Assembly (NCBI GenBank): GCA_900318465.1
Contig: ONKQ01000044.1
Span: 7,285 to 44,513, forward strand
Length of the DNA stretch: 37,229 bases
Direction of reading: 5' to 3'
From: an uncultured Bacteroidales bacterium
GTDB taxonomy: Bacteria > Bacteroidota > Bacteroidia > Bacteroidales > F082
Both the position numbers and the translations under genes were made by a program. Shown here one piece after another: positions 17,475 to 25,530 of the stretch (positions are counted from its first letter, which is position 1; every line of letters begins with the position of its first letter). The notes beneath the pieces are model-generated. The model saw only the letters and a list, made by a program, of their open reading frames with translations. It did not search any database and was not told the DNA's origin.

Positions 17475-18497
17475 ATGGCACAATGGCAAAAGACACAAAT
17501 TAAGCGAGATAACGGCATGATGGCGGAGGCACAGGCTCCAGTCATCATTTCCGCAAGCCGGAGCACGGACATTCCCGCTTTCTATGCCGATTGGTTCTTT
17601 CATCGGCTGAAGGTGGGTTATTCGGCTTGGACCAATCCTTTCAATGGCGTGAAAAGTTTCGTTTCGTATGAGAAATGCCGCTTCATCGTGTTTTGGTCGA
17701 AATACCCGAAGCCGTTGCTTGGGCATTTGGATGAACTGAAGGAAAGGAATATCGGCTGCTACATCCAATACACGCTCAATGATTACAAGAAAGAAGGCTT
17801 GGAAAAGTGCGTTCCGCCATTGGAGGAAAGGATTGACACCTTCAAAAGATTGGTGGACCAATTGGGCCAAGGTCGTGTGATTTGGCGTTTCGACCCCTTA
17901 ATCCTGACCGACCAAATCGGCTTGGACGACCTGTTGAGAAAAGTGGAAAACATCGGCGACCGACTAAAGGGCTACACGGAAAAACTCGTTTTCAGTTATG
18001 CCGACATTGGTTTATACAAAAAGGTGAAGGCCAATCTCGAAAAGAACAATATCGATTATTCGGAATGGACCAAGGAGCAGATGGTGGAGTTTGCCAAGCG
18101 GTTGGTGGAGTTGAACAATGTAAAAGGTTGGAACTATGCTTTGGCAACCTGTGGCGAGGCGGCCAATCTTGATGGTGTGGAGCACAACCGCTGCATTGAT
18201 GATGACTTGATGATTCGCTTTGCCCACCACGACAAGGCTTTGATGGACTTTCTCGGCGTGGAGATTACCGAAGGCGACCTCTTCAATCCCAAACCGACCA
18301 TCATCAAGCACCGCGACAACCGCGACAAAGGCCAGCGGGAGTTCTGCGGCTGCATAATGAGCAAGGACATCGGCGAGTACAACACTTGCCCGCATCTGTG
18401 TGAGTATTGCTATGCGAATGCGAGCAAGGAAAAAGCGCAAGAAAACTATAACAAACACGAAATGAATCCTTTGGGAGAAACAATAACGGGAAAATAA
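17475..18497 (+). CDS. DUF1848 domain protein
   Basis: 340 residues. The core starts at VIISASRSTDIPAFYADWFF (about residue 24), the hallmark of DUF1848. The pattern NPFNGVKSFVSYEKCRFIVFWSK and the RFDPL segment also fit. The C-terminus has a cysteine cluster (Cys291, 293, 305, 309, 312; CPHLCEYCYAN), which suggests an iron-sulfur or metal site similar to radical-SAM/spore photoproduct lyase-like proteins, but no function is established. The first about 22 residues are extra compared with the family, and ATGs at 17517 and 17520 are alternative starts; the promoter at 17416-17446 permits 17475. It is the first gene of the accessory region. Confidence 0.85.
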   Translation: MAQWQKTQIKRDNGMMAEAQAPVIISASRSTDIPAFYADWFFHRLKVGYSAWTNPFNGVKSFVSYEKCRFIVFWSKYPKPLLGHLDELKERNIGCYIQYTLNDYKKEGLEKCVPPLEERIDTFKRLVDQLGQGRVIWRFDPLILTDQIGLDDLLRKVENIGDRLKGYTEKLVFSYADIGLYKKVKANLEKNNIDYSEWTKEQMVEFAKRLVELNNVKGWNYALATCGEAANLDGVEHNRCIDDDLMIRFAHHDKALMDFLGVEITEGDLFNPKPTIIKHRDNRDKGQREFCGCIMSKDIGEYNTCPHLCEYCYANASKEKAQENYNKHEMNPLGETITGK

Positions 18498-18499
18498 TC

Positions 18500-18507
18500 T
18501 ATATTTG
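18500..18507 (+). promoter_or_regulatory. -7 box for the YhcG-type gene
   Basis: TATATTTG matches TAnnTTTG and lies 20 bp upstream of the ATG at 18528. The nearest TTG (18471-18473) is spaced further than usual. Confidence 0.5.
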
Positions 18508-18527
18508 CAGGACAAAACAAGCAAGAT

Positions 18528-19739
18528 ATGAGCAAGTTAATCAAAACGGACACAAGTTATGCTGAATGGATAAAAAGCGTTAGCTTGCGATTCAGGCAAA
18601 GCCAAATCAAGGCTGCCGTCAAGGTAAACAGCGAACTCATCCGGTTTTATTGGGAATTGGGACGAGATATAGTGGAAATGAAAGCAGAGGAGCGTTGGAC
18701 GGAAAACTTTTGGGAAAACTTGAGCCGAGATTTGCAAACCTATTTGCCTGGTGTAAAAGGATTCTCCATTACCAATCTTCAATACACGCGCAGGTTTTAT
18801 CTGCTATATTCAATGAAAGCAACCGAACACCCCCAAGTTGGGGGTGCTCTGGAAGAAGCCATAGTCAATGGTGAACACCCTCAAGTTGGGGGTGTCTCAA
18901 AATCAGATACTTATCGAAACAGCAACGAAATGGCATCACTATTGACGGACCAAATATGTTGTGTACCGTGGGGACACCACAAACTCATCATTGACAAACT
19001 GATGGGACAGCCCGAAAAAGCCTTTTTCTATGTGCAGCAAACACTAAAATACAACTGGTCGCGTTCCGTGTTGCTCAATTTCCTTGACACGGACCTGTTT
19101 GAAAGGCAGGGAAAAGCCATTACCAACTTTGAAATAACGCTGCCTGATGCACATGGCGACTTAGCCCAACAATTGCTCAAAGACCCCTACTGCTTTGATT
19201 TTGTGCAACTCACCGAAAGATACAACGAAAAAGAGTTGAAAGACGAATTGGTGAAAAACGTTGAACATTTCCTGCTTGAGATGGGGAACGGCTTTGCTTA
19301 TATGGGGCGTGAGTACCGTATGTTGGTAGGTGAAACGGAATTGTTTTGCGACATGCTGTTTTACAACACTTTCATGCATTGCTATGTGGTGGTAGAAGTG
19401 AAAACCGAGAAGTTCGACAATGCTTTTCTCGGGCAATTGAGCGGTTATGTTTCCAGTGCCAATCATCTTTTGCGCCGCGAAGGAGACAATCCGACCATTG
19501 GCTTGCTCATTTGCAAAAGCAAGGACAATGTGCTGGCCCGATATGCGCTTGAAGGTTACAGCCAGCCGTTGGGCATTTCAGAATACGAGCTTTCAAAACT
19601 CTACCCTGCCGAGTTCAAAGGCACATTGCCAAGCATTGAAGAAATTGAACGGGAATTGAAGGACAACCATGGGCGTAGCAACTTACAAAACCACAACCGA
19701 AATGCCAGAGGAGCTATGGAAAGCCATGCCAGATATTGA
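18528..19739 (+). CDS. YhcG-type PD-(D/E)XK nuclease (DUF1016)
   Basis: 403 residues. The N-terminal DUF1016 domain (about 10-205) starts with the helical block AAVKVNSELIRFYWELGRDI and includes the VPWGHHKLIIDKL motif. The C-terminal nuclease domain (about 215-375) shows PD-(D/E)XK residues Glu241, Asp275, Glu290-Val-Lys292 and Gln303 (ELFCDMLFYN, YVVVEVKTEKF, LGQLSGYV). Family members are found with restriction-modification and other mobile defence genes; the target is unknown. Two palindromic repeats are embedded in frame, encoding EHPQVGG at residues 100-106 and 116-122, inside the N-terminal domain. The last about 24 residues (after ELKDN) look like out-of-frame sequence, because the +1 frame there encodes a more protein-like peptide. 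Confidence 0.9.
   Translation: MSKLIKTDTSYAEWIKSVSLRFRQSQIKAAVKVNSELIRFYWELGRDIVEMKAEERWTENFWENLSRDLQTYLPGVKGFSITNLQYTRRFYLLYSMKATEHPQVGGALEEAIVNGEHPQVGGVSKSDTYRNSNEMASLLTDQICCVPWGHHKLIIDKLMGQPEKAFFYVQQTLKYNWSRSVLLNFLDTDLFERQGKAITNFEITLPDAHGDLAQQLLKDPYCFDFVQLTERYNEKELKDELVKNVEHFLLEMGNGFAYMGREYRMLVGETELFCDMLFYNTFMHCYVVVEVKTEKFDNAFLGQLSGYVSSANHLLRREGDNPTIGLLICKSKDNVLARYALEGYSQPLGISEYELSKLYPAEFKGTLPSIEEIERELKDNHGRSNLQNHNRNARGAMESHARY
18828..18894 (+). repeat. Two palindromic repeats inside the YhcG-type gene
   Basis: CACCCCCAAGTTGGGGGTG at 18828-18846 is a perfect 9-bp inverted repeat around a single G. A second copy at 18876-18894 differs by one base (CACCCTCAAG...). They lie exactly 48 bp apart (16 codons), so both are read in the same frame. 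Confidence 0.92.
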
Positions 19740-19761
19740 GGAATTGAAGAAATTGCTGTAA
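19669..19761 (+). CDS. Possible small ORF (30 residues) overlapping the nuclease 3' end
   Basis: ATG at 19669, stop at 19759-19761, in the +1 frame relative to the upstream nuclease gene. It encodes MGVATYKTTTEMPEELWKAM followed by PDIEELKKLL, a composition much more protein-like than the nuclease frame over the same bases. A GAAGGA lies a few bases upstream. It is either a genuine small protein between the nuclease and the methyltransferase-like gene, or the displaced true C-terminus of one of them. I do not recognise a family. Confidence 0.35.
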   Translation: MGVATYKTTTEMPEELWKAMPDIEELKKLL

Positions 19762-19774
19762 AAGAGGAACTACT

Positions 19775-21643
19775 ATGATGATAGAACAAAACACCAACTA
19801 CGCCTACAAGCTGAAATACATAGAAAATCCCACTTTTAACAAAGTTAGGGACTTGTCCACTAAATTTTACCGTGAACTGCCGCAAGCCTTGCAGGATGAA
19901 CTCTTTGAGGCATTAAACCGAGGTGTTGACATTTTGGATTCCGAGCCGCAAATGACAACCTATTTGTATGCTTTCGGCAAAATGCACCAGGCCAAACTAG
20001 AATATGCCTTTAGCAAACTGCCCAAAGAAATCCTTGAATTACCTGAAATCAACATCATTGACTATGGCTGTGGGCAAGCCCTTGGTACAATGTGTTATGC
20101 GGATTATCTTCGTGAAAACTGCTATTCGCAAAAGGTAAAATCCATTACCTTGATTGAGCCTTCCGAAATGTGTTTGAAACGCGCTGCGCTTCATGCTTCG
20201 GTGTTCTTCCCCAATGCGGAGATAAAAACAGTGAACAAGGAGTTTGATAATTTGATACAAAGCGATATTATTTGCAGCGAAGAAACACCCACTTTGCATA
20301 TTCTTTCCAATGTGTTAGATGTGTTGAACTTTGACCTTGATAAGTTCTCTACTTTGATAAAAGATAGTTTGAATGGCTATAACCAGTTTGTATGCGTGGG
20401 GCCATATTTCAATTATTCGGTCAAAGATGAAAGAATGAAAAAATTCTGTTCAATAATACAAGGTAATGAAAGTTACGTCAAAATATTCGACAAAAATGAA
20501 TTCGACAAAGACAAAACCTGGACTGCACAAATACTATGTTTTTCAATTGGGAAATTGAAGTGGAAAAAAACATTGAAACAACAAAATCTCTTTTTTGTAG
20601 GCGAATACTCCTTAGAGACCTACAAAGCAATGTTCAATTGCGCACAATTTGACTTTGTTGATAATCCCAAAAAAGAAGGCAGCGTGTTCTTTCGCTGCGG
20701 TTTTCTCCCCAACGGAGTGCCAAATTATGGTGCTATCGATGAAAAGGCAAAAGCTATCCTTAATAACGCAAGTCTTTCAGAATTGGAACGTGATGCAAGG
20801 TTGCGAATTAGTGTTTACAAAACTTATGTAACTGCCATTGAGAATGAACAAGAAGTGAAGAAAGAATTCCTTCTGCCCATATTGCAGGCTAATAACACGG
20901 TAGCAACGGATGAAGATATTGCAAACGGTGTTGAAGATGAGTTTGGAGTTGTTTACACCGAAGACGGAAAACGGTTACTTAAATGTAATAATCACGAGCT
21001 TGTTGTATACAATATTAAAGATGGAACAAAAGTGATTTGTAATAATGCTTTTGGGGGGCATATATCTTTACAACAAATAACCATTCCCAACTCTATTGAA
21101 CGCATAGGGGACAATCCATTTCATGGATGTGACAAACTGAAAATAGAAAGCAAATCACCAAAATTCATCGTGACAAACGAATTACTAATCAATATTCAAA
21201 ACAATACAATTATATCAAATTTCAGTAAAGATCGTATATTAACGATTCCAAATTCGGTGAAAAGTATCGGAAGAAATGCTTTTTTTTGTATAGAAACATT
21301 ATTTTATATCAATATACCAGAATCTGTAATAAGTATTGAAAATGGCGCTTTTTCCGGGTGTGAATCTTTGCAACAAGTAACCATTCCAAACTCGGTGATA
21401 AGCATTGGACATTTTGCTTTTGCATGTTGTAGATCCTTGCAACAAATAACTATTCCAAACTCGGTAATGCACATAGGACAAGACGTTTTCGTAAAATGTA
21501 AATCTTTGCGACAAATAATTATCCCAGAAAACTGTGTGGGGAAATTCAAACAATTACTCCGGAAAAAACTATGGCATAAATTATATTGTCTCAAAAAAGC
21601 AGATCTCTGCATTGAAAAAGATTGTGACGATTTGCCATTTTAA
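19775..21643 (+). CDS. Methyltransferase-like domain fused to BspA-type leucine-rich repeats
   Basis: 622 residues. Residues about 1-330 resemble a class I SAM-dependent methyltransferase: motif I is IIDYGCGQALG (Asp96 to Gly104), followed by an acidic loop at ITLIEPSEMCLKRA and a PTLHILSNVLDVL strand. A short linker (about 335-385) leads to EDEFGVVYTEDGKRLLKC, a common entry to BspA-like surface repeats. Then come LRR_5 units of 23 residues with the core TIPNSV..IG..AF..C.SL (about 430-580). LRR_5 repeats are usually extracellular, but there is no signal peptide, so a cytoplasmic recognition function is more likely here. The end is basic. The start at 19775 (or 19778) follows AGAGGA by a few bases. 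Base composition becomes clearly AT-rich in the repeat half. Substrate and role are unknown. Confidence 0.75.
   Translation: MMIEQNTNYAYKLKYIENPTFNKVRDLSTKFYRELPQALQDELFEALNRGVDILDSEPQMTTYLYAFGKMHQAKLEYAFSKLPKEILELPEINIIDYGCGQALGTMCYADYLRENCYSQKVKSITLIEPSEMCLKRAALHASVFFPNAEIKTVNKEFDNLIQSDIICSEETPTLHILSNVLDVLNFDLDKFSTLIKDSLNGYNQFVCVGPYFNYSVKDERMKKFCSIIQGNESYVKIFDKNEFDKDKTWTAQILCFSIGKLKWKKTLKQQNLFFVGEYSLETYKAMFNCAQFDFVDNPKKEGSVFFRCGFLPNGVPNYGAIDEKAKAILNNASLSELERDARLRISVYKTYVTAIENEQEVKKEFLLPILQANNTVATDEDIANGVEDEFGVVYTEDGKRLLKCNNHELVVYNIKDGTKVICNNAFGGHISLQQITIPNSIERIGDNPFHGCDKLKIESKSPKFIVTNELLINIQNNTIISNFSKDRILTIPNSVKSIGRNAFFCIETLFYINIPESVISIENGAFSGCESLQQVTIPNSVISIGHFAFACCRSLQQITIPNSVMHIGQDVFVKCKSLRQIIIPENCVGKFKQLLRKKLWHKLYCLKKADLCIEKDCDDLPF
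21245..21531 (+). repeat. LRR_5 repeat units with 69-bp period
   Basis: ATTCCAAA-type cores recur every 69 bp (for example at 21383 and 21452), encoding the 23-residue BspA-like unit IPNSV..IG..AF..C.SLQQ(V/I)T. Each unit is similar enough at DNA level to permit recombination between units. Confidence 0.8.
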
Positions 21644-21820
21644 AACCAGCTATCCAAAAGTGAGTATGGTAAAAATCAAGAGAATGTATGTGAAGAATCA
21701 TGAAATAAACTTGTAGAATAGTAAACATACATTTAATAAAACCACCAATGAAATTCCAAACAAGCAAGAAGTAATTTTGACAAGATGGCTTCCGTTTTTT
21801 ATCTCAAATGTTTTTTTTCT

Positions 21821-21828
21821 TATTTTTG
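21821..21828 (+). promoter_or_regulatory. -7 box for the AAA ATPase/nuclease pair
   Basis: TATTTTTG, 20 bp before the ATG at 21849. It lies inside the longer upstream reading frame, which supports 21849 as the real start. Confidence 0.55.
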
Positions 21829-21848
21829 CATTTTCAATAATAGTCAAG

Positions 21849-23231
21849 ATGAAAATCAACATCAATAATTTAGGCAATCTTAAACAAGGATCTTTTGACA
21901 TATCCAAAAAACTGACTTTGTTTTGCGGGCCAAACAACACTGGTAAAACTTATGTGTCTTACATAGTTTATGCTCTTCTAAAAGAGCGAGTGTTGATTGA
22001 TGTCACTAATTCGATTGATTTGTCAGATTTTATTCAAAACGGGAGATTCTCTTTCGAGTTGAATCGAAACAGCTTGTTGAATTACCGAAAAACAAGAATA
22101 GAGGAGGTCGTCAGCAATATGGAAAGCATTTTTGGCATATCTGAAAGTGACAAAGAAAGCCTTTTTTCTGATTTGAATGTTTCATTCGGCCTTACTGATG
22201 ACGAGTTCATTAACAAAGTGATTGATGAAGAATTGGATTATGTTTTCAAGTGGGATGGTCTCGATGTCAGAGCGATGAAGGAAAAAGGGACTTTGGACAT
22301 AACCATCCAAAAAGAAAGCTCCAAGGCTGTCGCAGCCATAGATTCTTTCTTTCTTGAATTGCAAATGATGGACGACATCTGTGAACAACTTGTCAATTAT
22401 CCTTATACAAATGCCTGCATTTTTCCCGTTGAACGGAATTCCATTTACACATTCAACAAAGAGTTGTCAATTCAGCGAAATGAACTTATTGAGCAAATGC
22501 AAGCACTCAAAGATAATAAGAAATTAGGACACGAATCTGTTGACAAATTGTTAGGAAGAAGCACTCGATATCCTTTGGCCATACGAGATTGTCTTGCAGT
22601 GGCAAACGATTTAAATAATCTTCAAAAGAACAAAAGTGCATACTATGCTTTTGCGGAAGAACTTGAACAGAAATTGCTTGGAGGCAAAATAGTTGTTACA
22701 AAAAATGGCGATGTACAGTTTGTCCCTAAAGCAGGTCAGAAATTGCCCGTTCATTTATCCGCTTCCATCGTTAAGACATTGTCTAGTCTGACTTTCTATT
22801 TGAAACACTTGGCAAAAAAAGGAGATTTAATCATTATTGATGAGCCAGAGATGAATCTTCACCCTGATGCCCAAGTGTTATTGACAAGAGTTTTTGCAAG
22901 GTTGATCAATAGTGACCTTAACTTGTTGATGAGCACACATAGTGATTACATTATTCGAGAACTGAACAATTTGATTTCGTTGGGCTCAATGAAAAACAAA
23001 GATTCCATATTGAAGGAATTAGGATACGATGAAAAAGAATGCATTAATTATGATGATGTTTCAGTATATCTCTTCAAACCTATACGCAGGAACTCGAAAG
23101 CAACCCAAATAAGTCCAGTATCTGTTAAAAGGGATGGTTTTTCAATAGAAACCATTGACGAAGTCATTTATCAGTCAAATGTTGAATCTGACACAATTTC
23201 ATATCATTTAGAGTATGGAAACGGAAATTGA
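21849..23231 (+). CDS. AAA family ATPase (AAA_15/AAA_21, OLD/SMC-like)
   Basis: 460 residues from the ATG at 21849. The upstream in-frame start at 21777 is rejected because it lies before the -7 box and gives a hydrophobic tail foreign to the family. Walker A is GPNNTGKT (27-34). Walker B is LIIIDEPEMNLHP (Asp331, Glu332), followed by the switch segment MSTHSDYII with His364. The middle (about 60-250) is helical and probably forms the coiled insertion typical of ABC-like ATPases of defence systems. The 3' end overlaps the next gene by 17 bases, which implies tight coupling. Such ATPases paired with a nuclease recur in anti-phage modules (Septu, Gabija, Lamassu and others), but I cannot place this pair in a named type. 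Confidence 0.85.
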   Translation: MKININNLGNLKQGSFDISKKLTLFCGPNNTGKTYVSYIVYALLKERVLIDVTNSIDLSDFIQNGRFSFELNRNSLLNYRKTRIEEVVSNMESIFGISESDKESLFSDLNVSFGLTDDEFINKVIDEELDYVFKWDGLDVRAMKEKGTLDITIQKESSKAVAAIDSFFLELQMMDDICEQLVNYPYTNACIFPVERNSIYTFNKELSIQRNELIEQMQALKDNKKLGHESVDKLLGRSTRYPLAIRDCLAVANDLNNLQKNKSAYYAFAEELEQKLLGGKIVVTKNGDVQFVPKAGQKLPVHLSASIVKTLSSLTFYLKHLAKKGDLIIIDEPEMNLHPDAQVLLTRVFARLINSDLNLLMSTHSDYIIRELNNLISLGSMKNKDSILKELGYDEKECINYDDVSVYLFKPIRRNSKATQISPVSVKRDGFSIETIDEVIYQSNVESDTISYHLEYGNGN

Positions 23232-23751
23232 TATCATCCATAGGATATTTAACGATAATTATAAAAACGAATCTTTAGATGTTATTCGTGAAGATAATGA
23301 GCATATGCAGCGTGTTTTGTATAGAGGGTCGATCAACGATGATAGTATTGCAATTTATCGACTGGATTTGAATGGTGTACATCTTGATATGTTTCCATAC
23401 CTTAAAGGCGATTCAGAGGTCCATGGACTAAAAGGTATGAAAAGGGTCTGTGATTTTGTTCTTTTTGTACTTCATAGAGGAGAATTGTTCGTCTTACTTA
23501 TAGAGATGAAGAAAGGTAAGGATTCTCCGTTAGAACAACTTCAAGTGAGTGAGCCTCTTATTGATTTCATATTTAGTCGAGCAAAACTTCTGAATTATTT
23601 GACATCAGATTATAAAGTTCGTAAAATTGGTATTACTGATATTGTCGACAAAAGAAAGACTTCAGAAAGGGGAGAAGTGATATATGATGAAAACAACTAT
23701 GTAAAATTGTATGCCAATAAGCGGATTTATTTGGAGAGGCTGCTGCATTGA
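23215..23751 (+). CDS. Small PD-(D/E)XK-like protein, partner of the AAA ATPase
   Basis: 178 residues. No family is recognised by name. A PD-(D/E)XK-like signature is visible: Asp80 in KRVCDFVLFV, then Glu97-Met-Lys99 in LFVLLIEMKKG, followed by a Gln-containing helix (Gln108/Gln110, SPLEQLQVSEPLIDF) that fits motif IV. This spacing matches the compact nuclease core. It starts 17 bases inside the ATPase gene, so the two are translationally coupled and probably form one effector unit. The AT-rich codon use resembles the ATPase and differs from the core genes. An alternative is a catalytically inactive partner with a nuclease-like fold; the residues seen argue for an active site. Confidence 0.7.
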   Translation: METEIDIIHRIFNDNYKNESLDVIREDNEHMQRVLYRGSINDDSIAIYRLDLNGVHLDMFPYLKGDSEVHGLKGMKRVCDFVLFVLHRGELFVLLIEMKKGKDSPLEQLQVSEPLIDFIFSRAKLLNYLTSDYKVRKIGITDIVDKRKTSERGEVIYDENNYVKLYANKRIYLERLLH

Positions 23752-23841
23752 ACAATCTTCATTTACTAAATCAGCAAAGGTGCAAGTGGTCATTTTAGGA
23801 TTCTGTTTTTCATGTTGTCATTTTTTCAAACAATTCTCACT

Positions 23842-24099
23842 ATGACCAACAACGGGAAAGCACTAATGTACCAGCTTGAAATGGCTGCACATTCACAAGG
23901 ATTTGCAGAGTTCTTATACAACATGTTTGGTGGCCGATTCATCACTAAAGACCAAGCAAGAGAAACAATGGAGTTTTTCAAAGCGCAAATGAAACGCAAT
24001 ATTGAAAGTAATCCAAATTTGACTCGGGAGCAAAAGGATAATGAGATTTCGAGTAGAGAAGCCTGGTTTGAAGCATCGAAAGCATATTGGGGATTATAA
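23842..24099 (+). CDS. Unrecognised small protein
   Basis: 85 residues from the ATG at 23842; a longer version from 23812 adds ten residues, MLSFFQTILT. It is predicted to be helical and soluble. It includes MFGGRFITKDQARETMEFFK and ends in EAWFEASKAYWGL. I recognise no motif. It lies 12 bp upstream of the next gene and may be co-transcribed with it. Confidence 0.55.
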   Translation: MTNNGKALMYQLEMAAHSQGFAEFLYNMFGGRFITKDQARETMEFFKAQMKRNIESNPNLTREQKDNEISSREAWFEASKAYWGL

Positions 24100-24111
24100 T
24101 TTTATATCAGC

Positions 24112-25257
24112 ATGTCCACCTTCATCCTGACACTTGCCACATTCGCTGCTATCCTTCTTGCCTTGTTGTTTTTCAAGCGTGTTAGAAAGACAAAGCGCAG
24201 AAGAGTCGTTTCTTTGGCCGAGCAGAAAGATACGGCCAATGAACAAACATTTCTCCTATTCGACCTCAACCTTCCCTTCACTCCCGATGTCCACGATGTG
24301 ATATATGTGGAGAACGAATACAACCCCACCATCAATGAGTATATTCTAAAGCACTACGAAGAAATCCAACAGCAGTTCTTTTCAAGAAAGGCGAATTTCA
24401 TTTATTTGCCAAAGCTATGCGGTCAGGAGGTTTCCAAAGAAGCACTTCATTATATGTTTCCTTTTCTGCGACAAGAATCCTCGTTTGTAAATGGTGACCT
24501 TACCATTGAAATGCTGAAAAAGCACATTCTTTCAAGGAGCATTGATGGCCCTGCATTGATTCATTTTGTCCAAATGGAGGCAGAAAATCCCAGCAACCAT
24601 TATTACACTAATCGTCCGCTGGCTGCCGATTCTTCCGTTCCGCTCTCCGAACAATTTGAAAGGTATCTGAAACATCTCACCTTCAGTTATCGAGGAGAAT
24701 CGGGAACCGCTTTCAATGCTTTGTCAAAGCCCAAAAATGAAGATGATGTTGCCGACCATTATTTCAATGATGGCAGCGACAACATCTTGTTTGCGGACAA
24801 AAGCATTGATGATTTGACAGATGAAATACGGCAAAGAATCATCGAATTACGGAAAAGAGGTGTGCAGTTACACCTTTTGAATGAACTTGTCGAGGAACAC
24901 CCCACTTTGAGCCGCTTGGTCATCACTAAGGATTTCAGGTTTTTCCTTCCTGACTACAACAATATGGAAATCACCATGTCGCCGCTCCCCAAAGCCGTTT
25001 ACTTGCTTTTCCTAAAGCATCCTGAAGGCATTTCTTTCAAACAATTGCGCTACTATTACACGGAGCTTCTTGACATTTATAAGCAAATCAGCAACCGTGT
25101 CATTGAGAGCAACATAGAAAACAGCATCCGCGACCTCACTGACCCGACCAAAAACTCCATCAACGAGAAATGCGCCCGCATACGAGAGGCTTTTCTTAAG
25201 CAGTTTGATAGTGCCTACGCTCAACATTACTATATCACAGGCAAGCGTAGTGAATAA
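24112..25257 (+). CDS. Membrane-anchored protein of unknown function
   Basis: 381 residues. A single N-terminal membrane helix (about 3-21) is followed by basic residues (FKRVRKTKRRR), so the bulk is probably cytoplasmic. The C-terminal 110 residues contain LPKAVYLLFLKHPEGISFKQ, then LTDPTKNSINEKCARIREAF and a YYITGKR ending. I recall this block as conserved among Bacteroidota hypothetical proteins, and it looks like a winged-helix or helical domain. Its function is not known to me. It is followed 9 bp later by the lipoprotein gene at 25267. Confidence 0.65.
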   Translation: MSTFILTLATFAAILLALLFFKRVRKTKRRRVVSLAEQKDTANEQTFLLFDLNLPFTPDVHDVIYVENEYNPTINEYILKHYEEIQQQFFSRKANFIYLPKLCGQEVSKEALHYMFPFLRQESSFVNGDLTIEMLKKHILSRSIDGPALIHFVQMEAENPSNHYYTNRPLAADSSVPLSEQFERYLKHLTFSYRGESGTAFNALSKPKNEDDVADHYFNDGSDNILFADKSIDDLTDEIRQRIIELRKRGVQLHLLNELVEEHPTLSRLVITKDFRFFLPDYNNMEITMSPLPKAVYLLFLKHPEGISFKQLRYYYTELLDIYKQISNRVIESNIENSIRDLTDPTKNSINEKCARIREAFLKQFDSAYAQHYYITGKRSE

Positions 25258-25266
25258 GCATACGAC

Positions 25267-25530
25267 ATGAAATTATCCAAAATAGCATTAGCTTTGATTG
25301 TGTCTTTGCTTTTGTCTTGCCATGAAAACAAGCACTCGCAAACCACAAACCTAAATAACGACACGGGGAAAGATGATACGAGCCGACAAACTGGGAAAGA
25401 CCTCTATGAAAAATGGTTCGTCTATGACCAGCCTATCAATGGCTACAATGTCAAGATCCATTGGCTTTGTGACAAAGCACAACTCTTTTCCGGGACGGGC
25501 TATTTTATTTCTCAAACTCCGACACAATGA
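25267..25530 (+). pseudogene. 5' part of a frameshifted lipoprotein gene (XAC2610-like)
   Basis: 87 residues up to a stop at 25528-25530. A lipoprotein signal peptide is present (LLLSCHEN, Cys about 18), followed by a Thr/Asn/Asp-rich linker and the block YEKWFVYDQPINGYNVKIHW. The reading frame degenerates after GTGYF. Adding one T to the run TTTT at 25503-25506 restores continuity into the reading frame of the next entry (GYFYFSNSDTMKM), giving one protein of about 287 residues. I therefore treat this and the next entry as one broken gene, unless the missing T is a sequencing error. Confidence 0.65.

Noticed and set aside
18828-18894. CRISPR-like repeats in the YhcG-type gene
   Set aside because: There are only two units, both within a coding frame, with a spacer that is itself coding; no cas genes are present.
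21777-21848. Longer start for the AAA ATPase giving a hydrophobic N-terminal segment
   Set aside because: The TAnnTTTG box at 21821-21828 lies inside this extension, and the family starts directly before the P-loop domain.
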